NCBI RefSeq assembly: GCF_014904755.1 | Contig: NZ_JACZFQ010000045.1 | Span: 16,825 to 80,824, forward strand | Source of the DNA: Neoluteolibacter marinus | GTDB taxonomy: Bacteria; Verrucomicrobiota; Verrucomicrobiia; Verrucomicrobiales; Akkermansiaceae | DNA: 64,000 nt | Reading direction: 5' to 3' | Part shown: piece by piece, positions 24,604-33,203 of the stretch | Layout: the number at the start of each line of letters is the position of its first letter | Numbering within the stretch: the stretch's first letter is position 1 | The notes under the pieces: generated by a model | Told to the model about the DNA's origin: nothing | The model's input: the letters and a program-made list of their open reading frames with translations, nothing else | Databases searched by the model: none | Position numbers and translations under genes: made by a program

Positions 24604-25469
24604 ACCAGACCCACCTGCTCCGGATCGTCCACCGCACGCACTACCACTATGCGTCGCCGGTGACCTTCCAGACGCACCGCCTCGTCGTGCGGCCGCGCGA
24701 GGGCCACGACCTGCGGGTGGAGAAGCTGGAGCTGTCGATCACCCCGCTGGCCGACGTCGTGTGGACCCGCGACATCTTCGGCAACTCGATCGCCCACGCC
24801 CACTTCAAGGACCAGGGCACCGAACTGACCTTCGATGTCGACGTGGTGGTGCGCCGCTTTTTCCCGCTCGACTCGCCGCCGCCGGAGACCCACAGCCCGA
24901 GTCCCTATCCGCTGGAATACGACACGCTCGAGCACGGCATCGTCACCGGCTACCTGACGCCGGTCTATGCCGAGGAAACCGCGGCGGTGCAGGAGTTCAT
25001 CCACACCTTGCCGAATCCGGCCGACTTCCCGAGCGCGGAGGCTTTCGTGGTGCAATTGGCGGGGATCATCCACGGGAAGATCGGCTACCAGCGCCGCGAG
25101 CAGAAGGGCGTGCAGACGCCGGCGACCACCTTGTCGCTCGGCACCGGGTCCTGCCGCGACGTCGCCACCCTGATGATGGAAACGCTGCGCCATCTCGGTA
25201 TCGCGGCCCGCTTCGCAAGCGGCTACCTCGACTGTCCCGCGACCCGCGCCGCGCGGGGATCCACCCATGCATGGACCGAGGCCTATTTCCCGCAACTCGG
25301 CTGGCGGGGCTTCGATCCCACCACCGGCAAGCCCTGCGACCACCGCCACATCGTCACCGGCACCAGCCACCACCCGCGCGGCGTGATGCCGGTCAGCGGC
25401 CGCTACTTCGGCGCGACCGGAGCCTTCCTGAGCATGACCGTCGGCGTGGAATTCTCCACACCGCTGTAG
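24600..25469 (+). CDS. Transglutaminase-like protein, gene 2
   Basis: A 289-aa homolog of gene 1: N-terminal domain 'RIVHRTHYHYASPVTFQTHRLVVRPREGHDL', then catalytic 'LGTGSCRDVATLMMETLRHLGIAARFASGYL' (Cys), 'GSTHAWTEAYFPQLGW' (His) and 'GFDPTTGKP' (Asp). Such proteins are often encoded in pairs or with circularly permuted ATP-grasp genes, which are absent here. Its TAG stop coincides with the GTAG box that starts the first REP sequence. Confidence 0.9.
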   Translation: MNQTHLLRIVHRTHYHYASPVTFQTHRLVVRPREGHDLRVEKLELSITPLADVVWTRDIFGNSIAHAHFKDQGTELTFDVDVVVRRFFPLDSPPPETHSPSPYPLEYDTLEHGIVTGYLTPVYAEETAAVQEFIHTLPNPADFPSAEAFVVQLAGIIHGKIGYQRREQKGVQTPATTLSLGTGSCRDVATLMMETLRHLGIAARFASGYLDCPATRAARGSTHAWTEAYFPQLGWRGFDPTTGKPCDHRHIVTGTSHHPRGVMPVSGRYFGATGAFLSMTVGVEFSTPL

Positions 25470-25583
25470 CGCGGCGACGTCGCGCAACTTTGCAAGTTGC
25501 GAGCGTGGGCGGGACCGATGGATCGCGACGATCCGCTTTGGTGGACGAGCTGCCCAGGGACACAACGTGAAACGTTGTGCTAC
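25466..25583. repeat. REP pair 1 (REPIN-like)
   Basis: A forward palindrome CGCAACTT-TGC-AAGTTGCG at 25483-25501, with GTAGCG at 25466-25471, faces an inverted palindrome CACAACGT-GAA-ACGTTGTG plus CTAC at 25561-25583. The forward GTAG box is separated from its palindrome by ~12 bp, unlike the other copies, suggesting an insertion. It fills the gap between the transglutaminase and pseudopilin-like genes. Confidence 0.75.
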
Positions 25584-25584
25584 G

Positions 25585-26298
25585 TCACTCCGGCCATTTG
25601 ATGTCCGGCGCTTTGCCGCCCCAGAACGGCTGGCGGGGGTCGAAGAGGTCCATGCCGTTGATGAATACCCGGCCGTCCGGTCGGATGGTCTCAGCCCGGA
25701 CGGACAAGTCAGCTCGCACGACGATGGCCTTGTCGTCGAAGGTCTCCGGGTCGAAGCGGTTGGTGCCGGGGATCATCGGGGAAGTCAAAACGGGTCGCTC
25801 AAGGTTGCCTGGCGATGATGCTCCCAAGACGTAGGCGAAGGAACATTCGCCCGGTGCAAGTGCGGTGGTGTCGCTGTTGAAAACGTTGTCGGGCCTGCGG
25901 GACCAGATGGAGGTGCGGGCCCAGAAGATCTGCTCGTCGGCCACGCCGGCGGCCAACAGCTGGCGGAGAAGCTGGTTGGAGCTTCGATCCCCCAGCGTGA
26001 GCGGGGTTGAGGTGCCAGCCTTGACGTCGGCCGCCGTGTTTGAGTCGGGGAAGCTTCCGTATTTGGCGTCGAAAGCGAAGAGAGCGAGGGCAACTTGCCT
26101 GGCGTTCGCGATGGCTTCGCCTTTTTGTTTGGCGTGGTTTCTCCTCGGCGCATGCGTGCGAACGAGGCCGGCTAGCGCTAGAACAAGGCATAGGGCGGCG
26201 ATCCAGTTGCCTAACGTCCTCAGCGAAGATCGGCGGGCGGTGTCTGGCTCCGGAGCCGGCTTCGGGGTGTCCGATCGAGGCTGCGGGAGGAGTCTCAT
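25585..26298 (-). CDS. Pseudopilin-like membrane-anchored protein, copy 2
   Basis: A 237-aa paralog of the protein at 22942. ATG 26298 is chosen because it gives the same length as copy 1, whereas the open frame upstream is repeat sequence. One membrane helix ('NWIAALCLVLALAGLVR') is followed by 'GEAIANARQVALALFAFDAKYGSFPD'. It shares the same C-terminal 'PDIKWPE'. It lies between REP pairs 1 and 2, so it may have been duplicated or moved with them. Function unknown. Confidence 0.68.
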   Translation of the reverse strand: MRLLPQPRSDTPKPAPEPDTARRSSLRTLGNWIAALCLVLALAGLVRTHAPRRNHAKQKGEAIANARQVALALFAFDAKYGSFPDSNTAADVKAGTSTPLTLGDRSSNQLLRQLLAAGVADEQIFWARTSIWSRRPDNVFNSDTTALAPGECSFAYVLGASSPGNLERPVLTSPMIPGTNRFDPETFDDKAIVVRADLSVRAETIRPDGRVFINGMDLFDPRQPFWGGKAPDIKWPE

Positions 26299-26342
26299 TC
26301 GGGGAATGATGGATCGGCAGCGATGCCGCAGCAAGCGGTGAA

Positions 26343-26447
26343 GTAGCGCAACTTTGCAAGTTGCGTCTGGGTGTGGCAGGTTGAGGTGGCTGCGGCCCGA
26401 TTCCAGAGACGGCCCGTCTCCATACACAACTTGGAAAGTTGTGCTAC
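26343..26447. repeat. REP pair 2 (REPIN-like)
   Basis: GTAG plus palindrome CGCAACTT-TGC-AAGTTGCG at 26343-26365, 59 bp spacer, then inverted palindrome CACAACTT-GGA-AAGTTGTG plus CTAC at 26425-26447. The two face each other and could form one long hairpin. The CTAC at 26444-26447 provides the TAG stop codon of the RAYT gene. Confidence 0.88.
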
Positions 26448-27088
26448 TTCAAGGACCCGCATCCGAGCCGGTATTCTCCGGGGCGGAGCCGGGCCTTTGT
26501 CGGATTCTCTCGGATATAGCGGCGGAAGCCTTCAAAGGATCCGGCGTCCCGGACGAGGTGATCGAAGCTCTCATGCTGCCACAAGGTGCCCTCCGATCCC
26601 CTCAGCTTGTTGATCTCACGGGCGGTGAATCGTTTCAGGGATCCAACGATGTTCCCGGTCGTGAAGTCGGACATGGGCCTCGCCAACAAGTGGATGTGAT
26701 TCGGCATCACCACGAAATCCCCGAGCTGATAGCGCTGGCCATCGAAATGCCGCAGAGCGCTTTCCACGATCAACGAGTGATCCGGAATCCTCAACAGACA
26801 ACTGCCGTGGCCGCTGTCGAGCAGGTCGTGGAATTGTTTGCCGAAGCGCCGGATGTAGTTTCGCCGGTCCACTTCGTTGAGTTGCGATAGAAGTTCGTGC
26901 TGGTCGCCCTCCGCGGAGGACAATCGGTGGAGTAGCCAGATCCGGCGTTCGTTTTCCCAGGCCGCGAGTGCGGCTTTGGGGATCGAATCCGCGAGCCGGA
27001 ACGTCAGGAAGGACAAGGTGCCATCCTGGTGCCAGTGGGGAAGGTTGCGCTGATGATGGTCGACCTTTCTATCCGGGTCGTAGTACAT
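26444..27088 (-). CDS. REP-associated tyrosine transposase (RAYT, IS200-like Y1)
   Basis: A 214-aa protein from ATG 27088; the open frame upstream runs through REP pair 3. Family features are N-terminal 'LPHWHQDGTLSFLTFRLADSIP', the HUH motif in 'FVVMPNHIHLLARP', and the candidate catalytic Tyr in 'FRRYIRENPTKARL'. RAYTs are domesticated single-strand transposases thought to spread REP palindromes. REP pairs lie immediately on both sides, with the same sequence repeated exactly three times, so this is probably the gene that mobilises them. It looks intact. Confidence 0.92.
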   Translation of the reverse strand: MYYDPDRKVDHHQRNLPHWHQDGTLSFLTFRLADSIPKAALAAWENERRIWLLHRLSSAEGDQHELLSQLNEVDRRNYIRRFGKQFHDLLDSGHGSCLLRIPDHSLIVESALRHFDGQRYQLGDFVVMPNHIHLLARPMSDFTTGNIVGSLKRFTAREINKLRGSEGTLWQHESFDHLVRDAGSFEGFRRYIRENPTKARLRPGEYRLGCGSLK

Positions 27089-27105
27089 CCCGCGAGGGTG
27101 GGGAA

Positions 27106-27262
27106 GTAGCGCAACTTTGCAAGTTGCGTGTGGGAGCGTGATGAGATTCGGAAGGCTTTCCCTTTGAATGAAGCCACCCTTTTCGGGGCGACGTAGGGTG
27201 GTCGCGGATCCGGTAGGGTGAAACCGGACGCCAGAAGCACGCAACTTGCAAAGTTGCGCTAC
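27106..27262. repeat. REP pair 3 (REPIN-like)
   Basis: GTAG plus palindrome CGCAACTT-TGC-AAGTTGCG at 27106-27128 and its exact reverse complement at 27240-27262, 111 bp apart. Both copies are identical to the forward copy at 26343. The pair fills the 189-bp gap between the RAYT start and the pheT stop. Confidence 0.9.
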
Positions 27263-27277
27263 TTCGCCTGCGGCGCC

Positions 27278-29653
27278 CTATCTCTGCCCCACCGGCAGCG
27301 CCTTGGTCAACGCGGCGACGACGGCCTGGTGGGCGGTGTCGATCTCGCCGGTCTTGAGGGTGCGGTCGGCGGCGCGATAACTGAGCCGATAAGCGATCGA
27401 TTTGCGGTCGGCCGCCAGCTTCTCGCCGCTGGGGTCGCGGAAGACGTCGAAGCACTCGAAGCCGGTCAGCAGCGGTTCCTTCACCTTGGCCAGCACGCGC
27501 TCGATCTCGACGTTGGCGAGGGAGGCGGGCGCCTCCAGGGCCAGGTCGCGGGTCGAGCCGGGGAACTGCGGGAGCTCCTCGATGCTGCCGCTGCCGGCGA
27601 CGAACTTGCGCAGCTTGGTCAGGTCGAGCTCGGCGACGAAGACCGGGCTGTCGATGTCGAGCTCGCGCTGGCGCGAGGGCAACAGCATCGCGAAGCTGCC
27701 GAGATTCTGGCCGCCGGCCTGGATGTCGCAGGCCAGGGCGAAGCCGTCGCGGTCGCGCGGGTTGAGCTGGAGCGGCGCGGTCGGGACCAGCGCGGCAATC
27801 ACGGCCTTGAGGTCGTAGAGGTCGATAGTCGAATCCTTGCGCGCCCAGCCGGAGGGCAGGGCATCGCCGGACAGCAGAAGGCCGAGTGTGTCGGACTCAA
27901 GGTCCTTGGCCTTGCCGCCGCCGGCATTGCGGAAAACGCGGCCGAGCTCGAACAGGCGCAGCGCGCCGGCTCCCTGGCGGACGTTCCTTTCCGCCGAAGC
28001 GACCAGGCCGGGAATGATGCTGGGACGCATCACCGCGTGGTCCTCGCTGAGCGGCAGGCTGACGCGGATGGTGTCGCCGGGCAGCAGCGGCTTGAGCGGC
28101 AGGGCATCGGCGACCTGGGCGTCGGCGATCAGTTTGATCGTCTGGCACTCGTGGAAGCCGAGGCCGGCCAGGCGCTCGCGGACGCGCATGTCGGCGTCGT
28201 AGGCGGCGTCGACCGCGCTCGACGGCACGTAGGTCCCGCGCAGGCGCGAGGGGATGGCATCGAGTCCCTTCACACGGACGATCTCCTCGACGAGGTCGAT
28301 GTGGCGCTGCAGGTCGGCGCGGAAAGCGGGGACGGTCCAGGTGTTGTCGGCGTTGCTCGCCAGGCCGAGGCGGGCGAGGATGGTCGCGGCCTCGTCGTAG
28401 GAAATGCTGCCGCCGGTGAGCTGGTCGAGCTTGGCGAGGTCGAGGGTGACCGGCTTGGTCAGCGCCGGCACTTCGCCGGCCAACCGCATGACGGGCTCGG
28501 CGCTGCCGCCGGCGATTTCGAGGATCAACTTCACCGCCAGCGCCGAGCCGGCGAGCACGCCCTCGGGGTTGACGCCGCGTTCGAAGCGGTAGGACGAGTC
28601 CGAGGAAAGGGCGGTGCGCCGCGAGGTGCGGCGGATGCGCGAGGGGGTGAAGTACGCCGATTCCAGTAGGATATCGGTGGTCTCTCCGGTGACCCCGCTG
28701 TCCGCGCCGCCCATCACGCCGCCGAGGGCGAGGGCCTTGCCGGATTCGTCGGAAATCACGCAGTCCTCGGGAAGCAGCGTGTAGGTCTCGTCGTCGAGCG
28801 CGAGGAACTCCTCGCCGTCCTTCGCGGCGCGGATCACCAGCGAGCCGGTGACTTTCGCGGCATCGAAGGCATGCAGCGGCTGGCCGAGCTCGTGGAGCAC
28901 GAAGTTGGAGATGTCGACGACGTTGTTGATCGGCCGCAGGCCGATCGACTCGAGGCGCTCCTTCAGCCAGGCCGGGCTGTCGGCGACTTTCACGCCGGTG
29001 ATCTTCACCGCGGTGTAGAGCGGGCAGGCATCGGGTGCTTCGATCTTCACGCCATCGGCGGTGAAGCCCTCGTGAAGGGGCAGATCCAGCGGCTTCAGCG
29101 GGACTTCCAGCAGGGTCGCCATCTCGCGGGCCATGCCGTAGTGGCAGAGCAGGTCGGGGCGGTTTGGCGTGACCTCGACCTCAAGCAGCACGTCGTTGTC
29201 GAACAGCTCTTTCACCGGCGTGCCGATCGGCGAGTCGGCCGGGAGGATCATCAGGCCGTCCTCGACATCGGTGAGCCCGATTTCCGAGGCCGCGGCGAGC
29301 ATGCCCTTCGACTCGACGCCACGCATCTTCGTTTCCCCGATGGTGAAGCCGCCGAGGTCCGCGCCGGGAAGGCAGCAGGGCACCTTGTCGCCGACCTTGT
29401 AGTTCTTCGCGCCGCAGACGATCTGGCGCAGCTGGCCATCCCCGGCATCGACCTGGGTGACCTTCAGCTTGTCGGCATCCGGGTGCTGCACGGCCTCCAT
29501 GATCTGCGCGACCACGATCTTGTCCGAGGACACGCCCTTCACCTCGATGCCTTCGACCTCGACGCCGGCGAAGGTGAGCAGCTTGTCCAGCTCATCGGGC
29601 GTCTTGCCCTTGAGATCCACGTGGGTGGCGAGCCAATTCAGCGAGACGTTCAT
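27278..29653 (-). CDS. pheT: Phenylalanyl-tRNA synthetase beta subunit
   Basis: A 791-aa protein with normal domain order: N-terminal start 'MNVSLNWLATHVDL', EMAP/tRNA-binding domain ('VVAQIMEAVQHPDADKLKVTQVDAG', 'IVCGAKNYKVGDKVP'), B3/B4 ('NRPDLLCHYGMAREMA'), B5, the catalytic-like core ('RRTSRRTALSSDSSYRFERGVNPEG') and the C-terminal ferredoxin-fold anticodon-binding domain ('QFPGSTRDLALEAPASLANVEIERV'). With PheS it forms the alpha2beta2 enzyme that charges tRNA-Phe. Separated from pheS by the four-helix-bundle gene. Confidence 0.97.
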   Translation of the reverse strand: MNVSLNWLATHVDLKGKTPDELDKLLTFAGVEVEGIEVKGVSSDKIVVAQIMEAVQHPDADKLKVTQVDAGDGQLRQIVCGAKNYKVGDKVPCCLPGADLGGFTIGETKMRGVESKGMLAAASEIGLTDVEDGLMILPADSPIGTPVKELFDNDVLLEVEVTPNRPDLLCHYGMAREMATLLEVPLKPLDLPLHEGFTADGVKIEAPDACPLYTAVKITGVKVADSPAWLKERLESIGLRPINNVVDISNFVLHELGQPLHAFDAAKVTGSLVIRAAKDGEEFLALDDETYTLLPEDCVISDESGKALALGGVMGGADSGVTGETTDILLESAYFTPSRIRRTSRRTALSSDSSYRFERGVNPEGVLAGSALAVKLILEIAGGSAEPVMRLAGEVPALTKPVTLDLAKLDQLTGGSISYDEAATILARLGLASNADNTWTVPAFRADLQRHIDLVEEIVRVKGLDAIPSRLRGTYVPSSAVDAAYDADMRVRERLAGLGFHECQTIKLIADAQVADALPLKPLLPGDTIRVSLPLSEDHAVMRPSIIPGLVASAERNVRQGAGALRLFELGRVFRNAGGGKAKDLESDTLGLLLSGDALPSGWARKDSTIDLYDLKAVIAALVPTAPLQLNPRDRDGFALACDIQAGGQNLGSFAMLLPSRQRELDIDSPVFVAELDLTKLRKFVAGSGSIEELPQFPGSTRDLALEAPASLANVEIERVLAKVKEPLLTGFECFDVFRDPSGEKLAADRKSIAYRLSYRAADRTLKTGEIDTAHQAVVAALTKALPVGQR

Positions 29654-29659
29654 GATCTT

Positions 29660-29691
29660 GGATGGTGGATGGTAGATGGTGGATGGAAGAT
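29660..29691. repeat. GATGGTGG/GATGGTAG tandem repeat, left flank of the IVP gene
   Basis: Four tandem 7-bp units of GATGGTG/GATGGTA type. An inverted counterpart occurs at 30111-30144 on the other side of the four-helix-bundle gene, so the gene is bracketed by imperfect inverted repeats. Confidence 0.65.
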
Positions 29692-29706
29692 AAAAGGCAT
29701 CTTGGC

Positions 29707-30102
29707 TCAGGCCCGGCTGGTGTCGTGGAACTGCTCGACGCTGCGGATGAAAGAAAAGAGAGACTTGGAGAGCTGGTTCAGGCGGTCGTCGAGGGTGGAA
29801 AAGAGCTCATCGTCGGCAAGTGATCCGGTCTCGTGGAGCGTTTCCAGATGGTCGATGGTTTCGAGCAGCGAGGCGTAGGCGAAGTCGAGGAAGCGAAGAT
29901 ACTCCTGCTTGTAGCGGCGACGACCGTAGCCTTCGACAATGTTCGACCTCACGGATTTGATGCTGCGCCTGATCTGGCTACCTTCCTCATAGAGTTCGAA
30001 CTTTGGCAGCTTGTGCATCGTCATGGAATGGACCTCGATCACGAGCTCCCGGGCAAGCTGCCAGACCCTCAGCTTCTTGTATCCGAATGGCGCGTCGTCC
30101 AT
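29707..30102 (-). CDS. Four-helix-bundle protein (23S rRNA IVP / TIGR02436 type)
   Basis: A 131-aa protein from ATG 30102; longer starts up to 30150 lie in repeat sequence and would overlap pheS. It has the family signatures '[18 protein letters not shown]', '[20 protein letters not shown]' and a long C-terminal helix '[22 protein letters not shown]'. The family was first found encoded in 23S rRNA intervening sequences and is common as stand-alone intergenic genes. Here it splits pheS and pheT on their strand. Function is unknown. Confidence 0.85.
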   Translation of the reverse strand: MDDAPFGYKKLRVWQLARELVIEVHSMTMHKLPKFELYEEGSQIRRSIKSVRSNIVEGYGRRRYKQEYLRFLDFAYASLLETIDHLETLHETGSLADDELFSTLDDRLNQLSKSLFSFIRSVEQFHDTSRA

Positions 30103-30110
30103 GGCGTCAG

Positions 30111-30144
30111 CATCTACCATCTCCCATCCACGATCTGCCATCTC
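30111..30144. repeat. CATCTACCATCTCCCATCC repeat, right flank of the IVP gene
   Basis: Degenerate CCATC/CATCT units that are the inverse of the GATGG units at 29660-29691. They touch the stop codon of pheS (30143-30145). Confidence 0.6.
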
Positions 30145-31159
30145 AAGCAAACTGCTTCAGGAAGCGCGCGTCGTTTTCGATCAGCAGGCGGATGTCCTTG
30201 ATGCCCCAGCGGATCATCGCCAGGCGGTCGAGGCCCATGCCGAAGGCGAAGCCGGTGACCTTCTCCGGGTCGTAGGCGGGGTCCTTGCGCGAGCTGCTGA
30301 TGGCCTCGAACACGGCCGGGTCGACCATGCCGCAGCCAGCGACCTCGATCCACCGCGGGGCCTGGCCCTTGACCTCGAGCTTCACGTCGATCTCGAAGCT
30401 CGGCTCGGTGAAGGGGAAGAAGTGCGGGCGGAAGCGGACCTCGGTCTTCGGGCCGTAGAGCTCGTGGAAGAAATACTCGAGCGTGCCCTTGAGGTCGCCG
30501 AGCGAGACGTCGGTGTCGACGTAGAGGCCCTCAAGCTGGTTGAAGACGGAGAGGTGGGTGGCGTCGATCTCGTCGCGGCGGTAGGCCGAGCCGGGGGCGA
30601 TGATGCGCACCGGCGGCGCCTGGCCTTCCATCGTGCGGACCTGCACGGAGGAGGTGTGGGTGCGCAGCAGCTTGCCGGAGTCGAAGTAGAAGGTGTCCTT
30701 CTCGTTGCGCGCCGGGTGGTCGGCGGGGGTGTTGAGGGCGTCGAAGCAGTGGAACTCGTCCTCGATCTCCGGGCCCTCGGCGAGGGCGAAGCCCATGCGG
30801 CGGAGGATGCGGATGGCATCGTGGCGGATGATCGTCAGCGGGTGCAGCGAGCCGTGGTGGAGGGCGCGGGCCGGCAGGGTGACGTCGATGCCCTCGAGCG
30901 CCTGGCGGTCGGCGGCGTCCTGGATCGCCTGCTGTTTCCCCTCGAGCGAGGCGGTGATCGCCTGGCGGGCGGCATTGAGCAGCTGGCCGACGGCGGCTTT
31001 CTCTTCCTTCGGCACGTCGCGCATGCCGGCGGAGACTTCGGTGAGCGTGCCTTTTTTGCCGAGGATCGCGACGCGGGCGTCCTCGAGCGAGCGGGCGTCG
31101 CCGGCGGTTTCGATCCGGGCGAGCGCCTCGGCCTGAATGGCTTCGATCTGGTCCTTCAT
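30143..31159 (-). CDS. pheS: Phenylalanyl-tRNA synthetase alpha subunit
   Basis: Class II synthetase subunit of 338 aa: N-terminal coiled-coil ('[20 protein letters not shown]'), then the catalytic core with '[22 protein letters not shown]', '[10 protein letters not shown]...DTFYF', motif 2 '[10 protein letters not shown]' and '[27 protein letters not shown]', and motif 3 '[22 protein letters not shown]'. It forms the alpha2beta2 enzyme with pheT. Confidence 0.97.
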   Translation of the reverse strand: MKDQIEAIQAEALARIETAGDARSLEDARVAILGKKGTLTEVSAGMRDVPKEEKAAVGQLLNAARQAITASLEGKQQAIQDAADRQALEGIDVTLPARALHHGSLHPLTIIRHDAIRILRRMGFALAEGPEIEDEFHCFDALNTPADHPARNEKDTFYFDSGKLLRTHTSSVQVRTMEGQAPPVRIIAPGSAYRRDEIDATHLSVFNQLEGLYVDTDVSLGDLKGTLEYFFHELYGPKTEVRFRPHFFPFTEPSFEIDVKLEVKGQAPRWIEVAGCGMVDPAVFEAISSSRKDPAYDPEKVTGFAFGMGLDRLAMIRWGIKDIRLLIENDARFLKQFA

Positions 31160-31221
31160 GGGAAAGCGGGGCGCAGGGAGTAGCCGACGGGGCGGGGGGA
31201 GTCAAAGCCCGTTGCCGGAAA

Positions 31222-32205
31222 TCACCACGCGCGGGGCTGGTCGACGAAGGCCGGGCCCGGCTGCGGGGAATCGTAGTAGCGATGGAAGACGGGGCAGGCG
31301 GAACCGGACATCGGGGGGACCAGCCAGGACCAGTCGCCGGGCACCGGGCGGCCGCAAGTTTCCTCGTTCTTGAGATGCTGGACGAACTGGGCGGAGGCGG
31401 TGTGGTGGTCGACGATGGCGACCCCGGCTTCGCGGAAGGAATGGAGCACCGCGGTGTTCAGTTCGACCAGGGCGCGATCCTTCCAGAGCATCCGCCGGGC
31501 GCGGCGGTCGAGCCCCATCCGGTCGGCCACGAGCGGCAGCACGTTGTAGCGCGACTCGTCGCCGAAGTTCCGCGAAGCGATCTCGGTGCCCATGTAGTGG
31601 CCGCTGAAGGGTGCGGCGGGAAAGCGCAACCCGTCCCCGACCAGGGCCATGTCCGAGATGACCGGGACGGCGTGCCATTTCAGGCCCAGCCCGGCGAACC
31701 AGGACAGCTCGGGGTGGGAGATCGGCACCTCCAGCACCGCGTCGGACGGCAGCGGGTAGAGGCGCGGCCGGTCGCCGGGGATCTCGATGGCCAGGGGGAG
31801 CAGGTCGAACGCGCCGCGGTCGGCGGGGGGCTGCCAGCCGAGTCCGATGAGTTTTTCGGTGAACTCCAGCTGATCGGGATCGCCGAGGACCGATCCGTCC
31901 CGCGCGCGATACCCGGCGTAGCGGAGCAGCTGGCGGTTCCAGATCCGGATGCCCCGCTCGTCGCCCTCCGCCGGCGCGAAGACGGTCACCGCCGAGCGGA
32001 CGCGGCCGCCATTGGTGGAAAACCGGAGGTGGGCCACGCAGGCTTCGAAGACCTCGTCCGCCGAGGTGGCGGTGCGGGCATCGAGTAGCTCGAGGGTGTT
32101 CCAGTGCAGTCGCCCGATGCAGCGCGCGTTGTTGCGCCATGCGGTCTTGGCCAGGTCGGAAAGCGTTTCGGCGGAGGGGCGGCCGGGTGGCGGGGTGACG
32201 GACAT
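31222..32205 (-). CDS. nos: Bacterial nitric oxide synthase oxygenase
   Basis: A 327-aa oxygenase-only NOS. The heme Cys29 lies in 'KTAWRNNARCIGRLHWNTL'. Further family landmarks are 'TNGGRVRSAVTVF', 'IWNRQLLRYAGY', 'PLPSDAVLEVPISHPEL', 'APFSGHYMGTEIASRNFGDESRYN' with the substrate Glu, 'LVELNTAVLHSF', and the pterin/dimer region 'VDHHTASAQF' and 'GDWSWLVPPMSGSACPVFHRYYD'. It would make NO from arginine using a host reductase; no reductase domain is fused. GHYMGTE replaces the usual GWYMGTE. The N-terminus is short if ATG 32205 is right; the frame stays open to 32343. Divergent from purU. Confidence 0.95.
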   Translation of the reverse strand: MSVTPPPGRPSAETLSDLAKTAWRNNARCIGRLHWNTLELLDARTATSADEVFEACVAHLRFSTNGGRVRSAVTVFAPAEGDERGIRIWNRQLLRYAGYRARDGSVLGDPDQLEFTEKLIGLGWQPPADRGAFDLLPLAIEIPGDRPRLYPLPSDAVLEVPISHPELSWFAGLGLKWHAVPVISDMALVGDGLRFPAAPFSGHYMGTEIASRNFGDESRYNVLPLVADRMGLDRRARRMLWKDRALVELNTAVLHSFREAGVAIVDHHTASAQFVQHLKNEETCGRPVPGDWSWLVPPMSGSACPVFHRYYDSPQPGPAFVDQPRAW

Positions 32206-32317
32206 CCGCGGGCAAACTGCGGCATTTCGGCGGAAGCGCCAACCGGAACTGTCCTCATCCCGCAAGCCAGCCTCCATTCTTGCCATGAACCGCCGGGCGC
32301 TTCTGAATCCGGCCCGC

Positions 32318-33178
32318 ATGGCCCGTCCCGGATTGATTCTCAAGCTCAGCTGCCCCGACCAGCCGGGGATCGTCGCGAAGATCGCCGGCTACGTTGCCGG
32401 CCACGCCGGCAACCTGATCGAGTTCGCGCAATTCACCGACAAGCTGTCGTTGCGCTTCTTCGCGCGGCTGGAGATTGAAACCGGCGACCTCGACGTCGAC
32501 CCGGAGGACTTCATCGAGGGCTTCGGGACGCTCGGGCGATCGATGAAGGCGGCGTGGCACTTCCGCCGGCTGCCGTACAAGATGCGCACCGCGGTGCTGG
32601 TGACCAAGACCGATCACTGCCTCAACGAGATCCTGTGGCGGGCGGAAATCGGCGAGCTGCCGGTGGAAATCACCAGCATCATCGGCAACCGCGACGCCTG
32701 CCGCGGCATCGCCGAACGGGCCGGGATTCCTTTCCACCTGATCGAGATGGACGGCGCGGCGAAGGCCGACGGCTTCGCCCGGATCCGGCAGATCCTGGCC
32801 GACGAGGAGGTGGAGCTGGCCGTGCTGGCGCGCTTCATGCAGATCATTCCGGACGACTTCTGCCGCGATTTCGCCGGGCGCTTGATCAACATCCACCACA
32901 GCTTCCTGCCGGCCTTCATCGGGGCGAATCCCTACAAGCAGGCCTACGAGCGCGGGGTGAAATTGATCGGCGCGACCTGCCACTACGTCACCGCCGACCT
33001 CGACGCCGGGCCGATCATCGAACAGGAGGTCGAGCGCGTGCAGCATTTCCACGCGCCGAACGACCTGGTCCGGCTCGGCCGGAACTGCGAGCGGATCGCG
33101 CTGGCCAAGGGGATCCGCTTTCACGTCCACGACCGCACCATCATCGACGGTCACCGGGCGATCGTGTTCCCGGATTGA
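32318..33178 (+). CDS. purU: Formyltetrahydrofolate deformylase
   Basis: A 286-aa protein from ATG 32318 (ATG 32285 is possible). The N-terminal ACT domain 'LILKLSCPDQPGIVAKIAGYVAGHAGNLIEFAQ' is followed by a formyltransferase fold with catalytic residues in 'LARFMQIIPDDFCRDFAGRLINIHHSFLPAFIGANPYKQAYERGVKLIGATCHYVTADLDAGPII' (Asn, His, Asp). It splits 10-formyl-THF to formate and THF, supplying formate for purine synthesis. The last 105 bp occur a second time at 33919-34023. Confidence 0.95.
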   Translation: MARPGLILKLSCPDQPGIVAKIAGYVAGHAGNLIEFAQFTDKLSLRFFARLEIETGDLDVDPEDFIEGFGTLGRSMKAAWHFRRLPYKMRTAVLVTKTDHCLNEILWRAEIGELPVEITSIIGNRDACRGIAERAGIPFHLIEMDGAAKADGFARIRQILADEEVELAVLARFMQIIPDDFCRDFAGRLINIHHSFLPAFIGANPYKQAYERGVKLIGATCHYVTADLDAGPIIEQEVERVQHFHAPNDLVRLGRNCERIALAKGIRFHVHDRTIIDGHRAIVFPD

Positions 33179-33203
33179 AGGCCGGTCCCGCCGGGCAGCC
33201 GGG

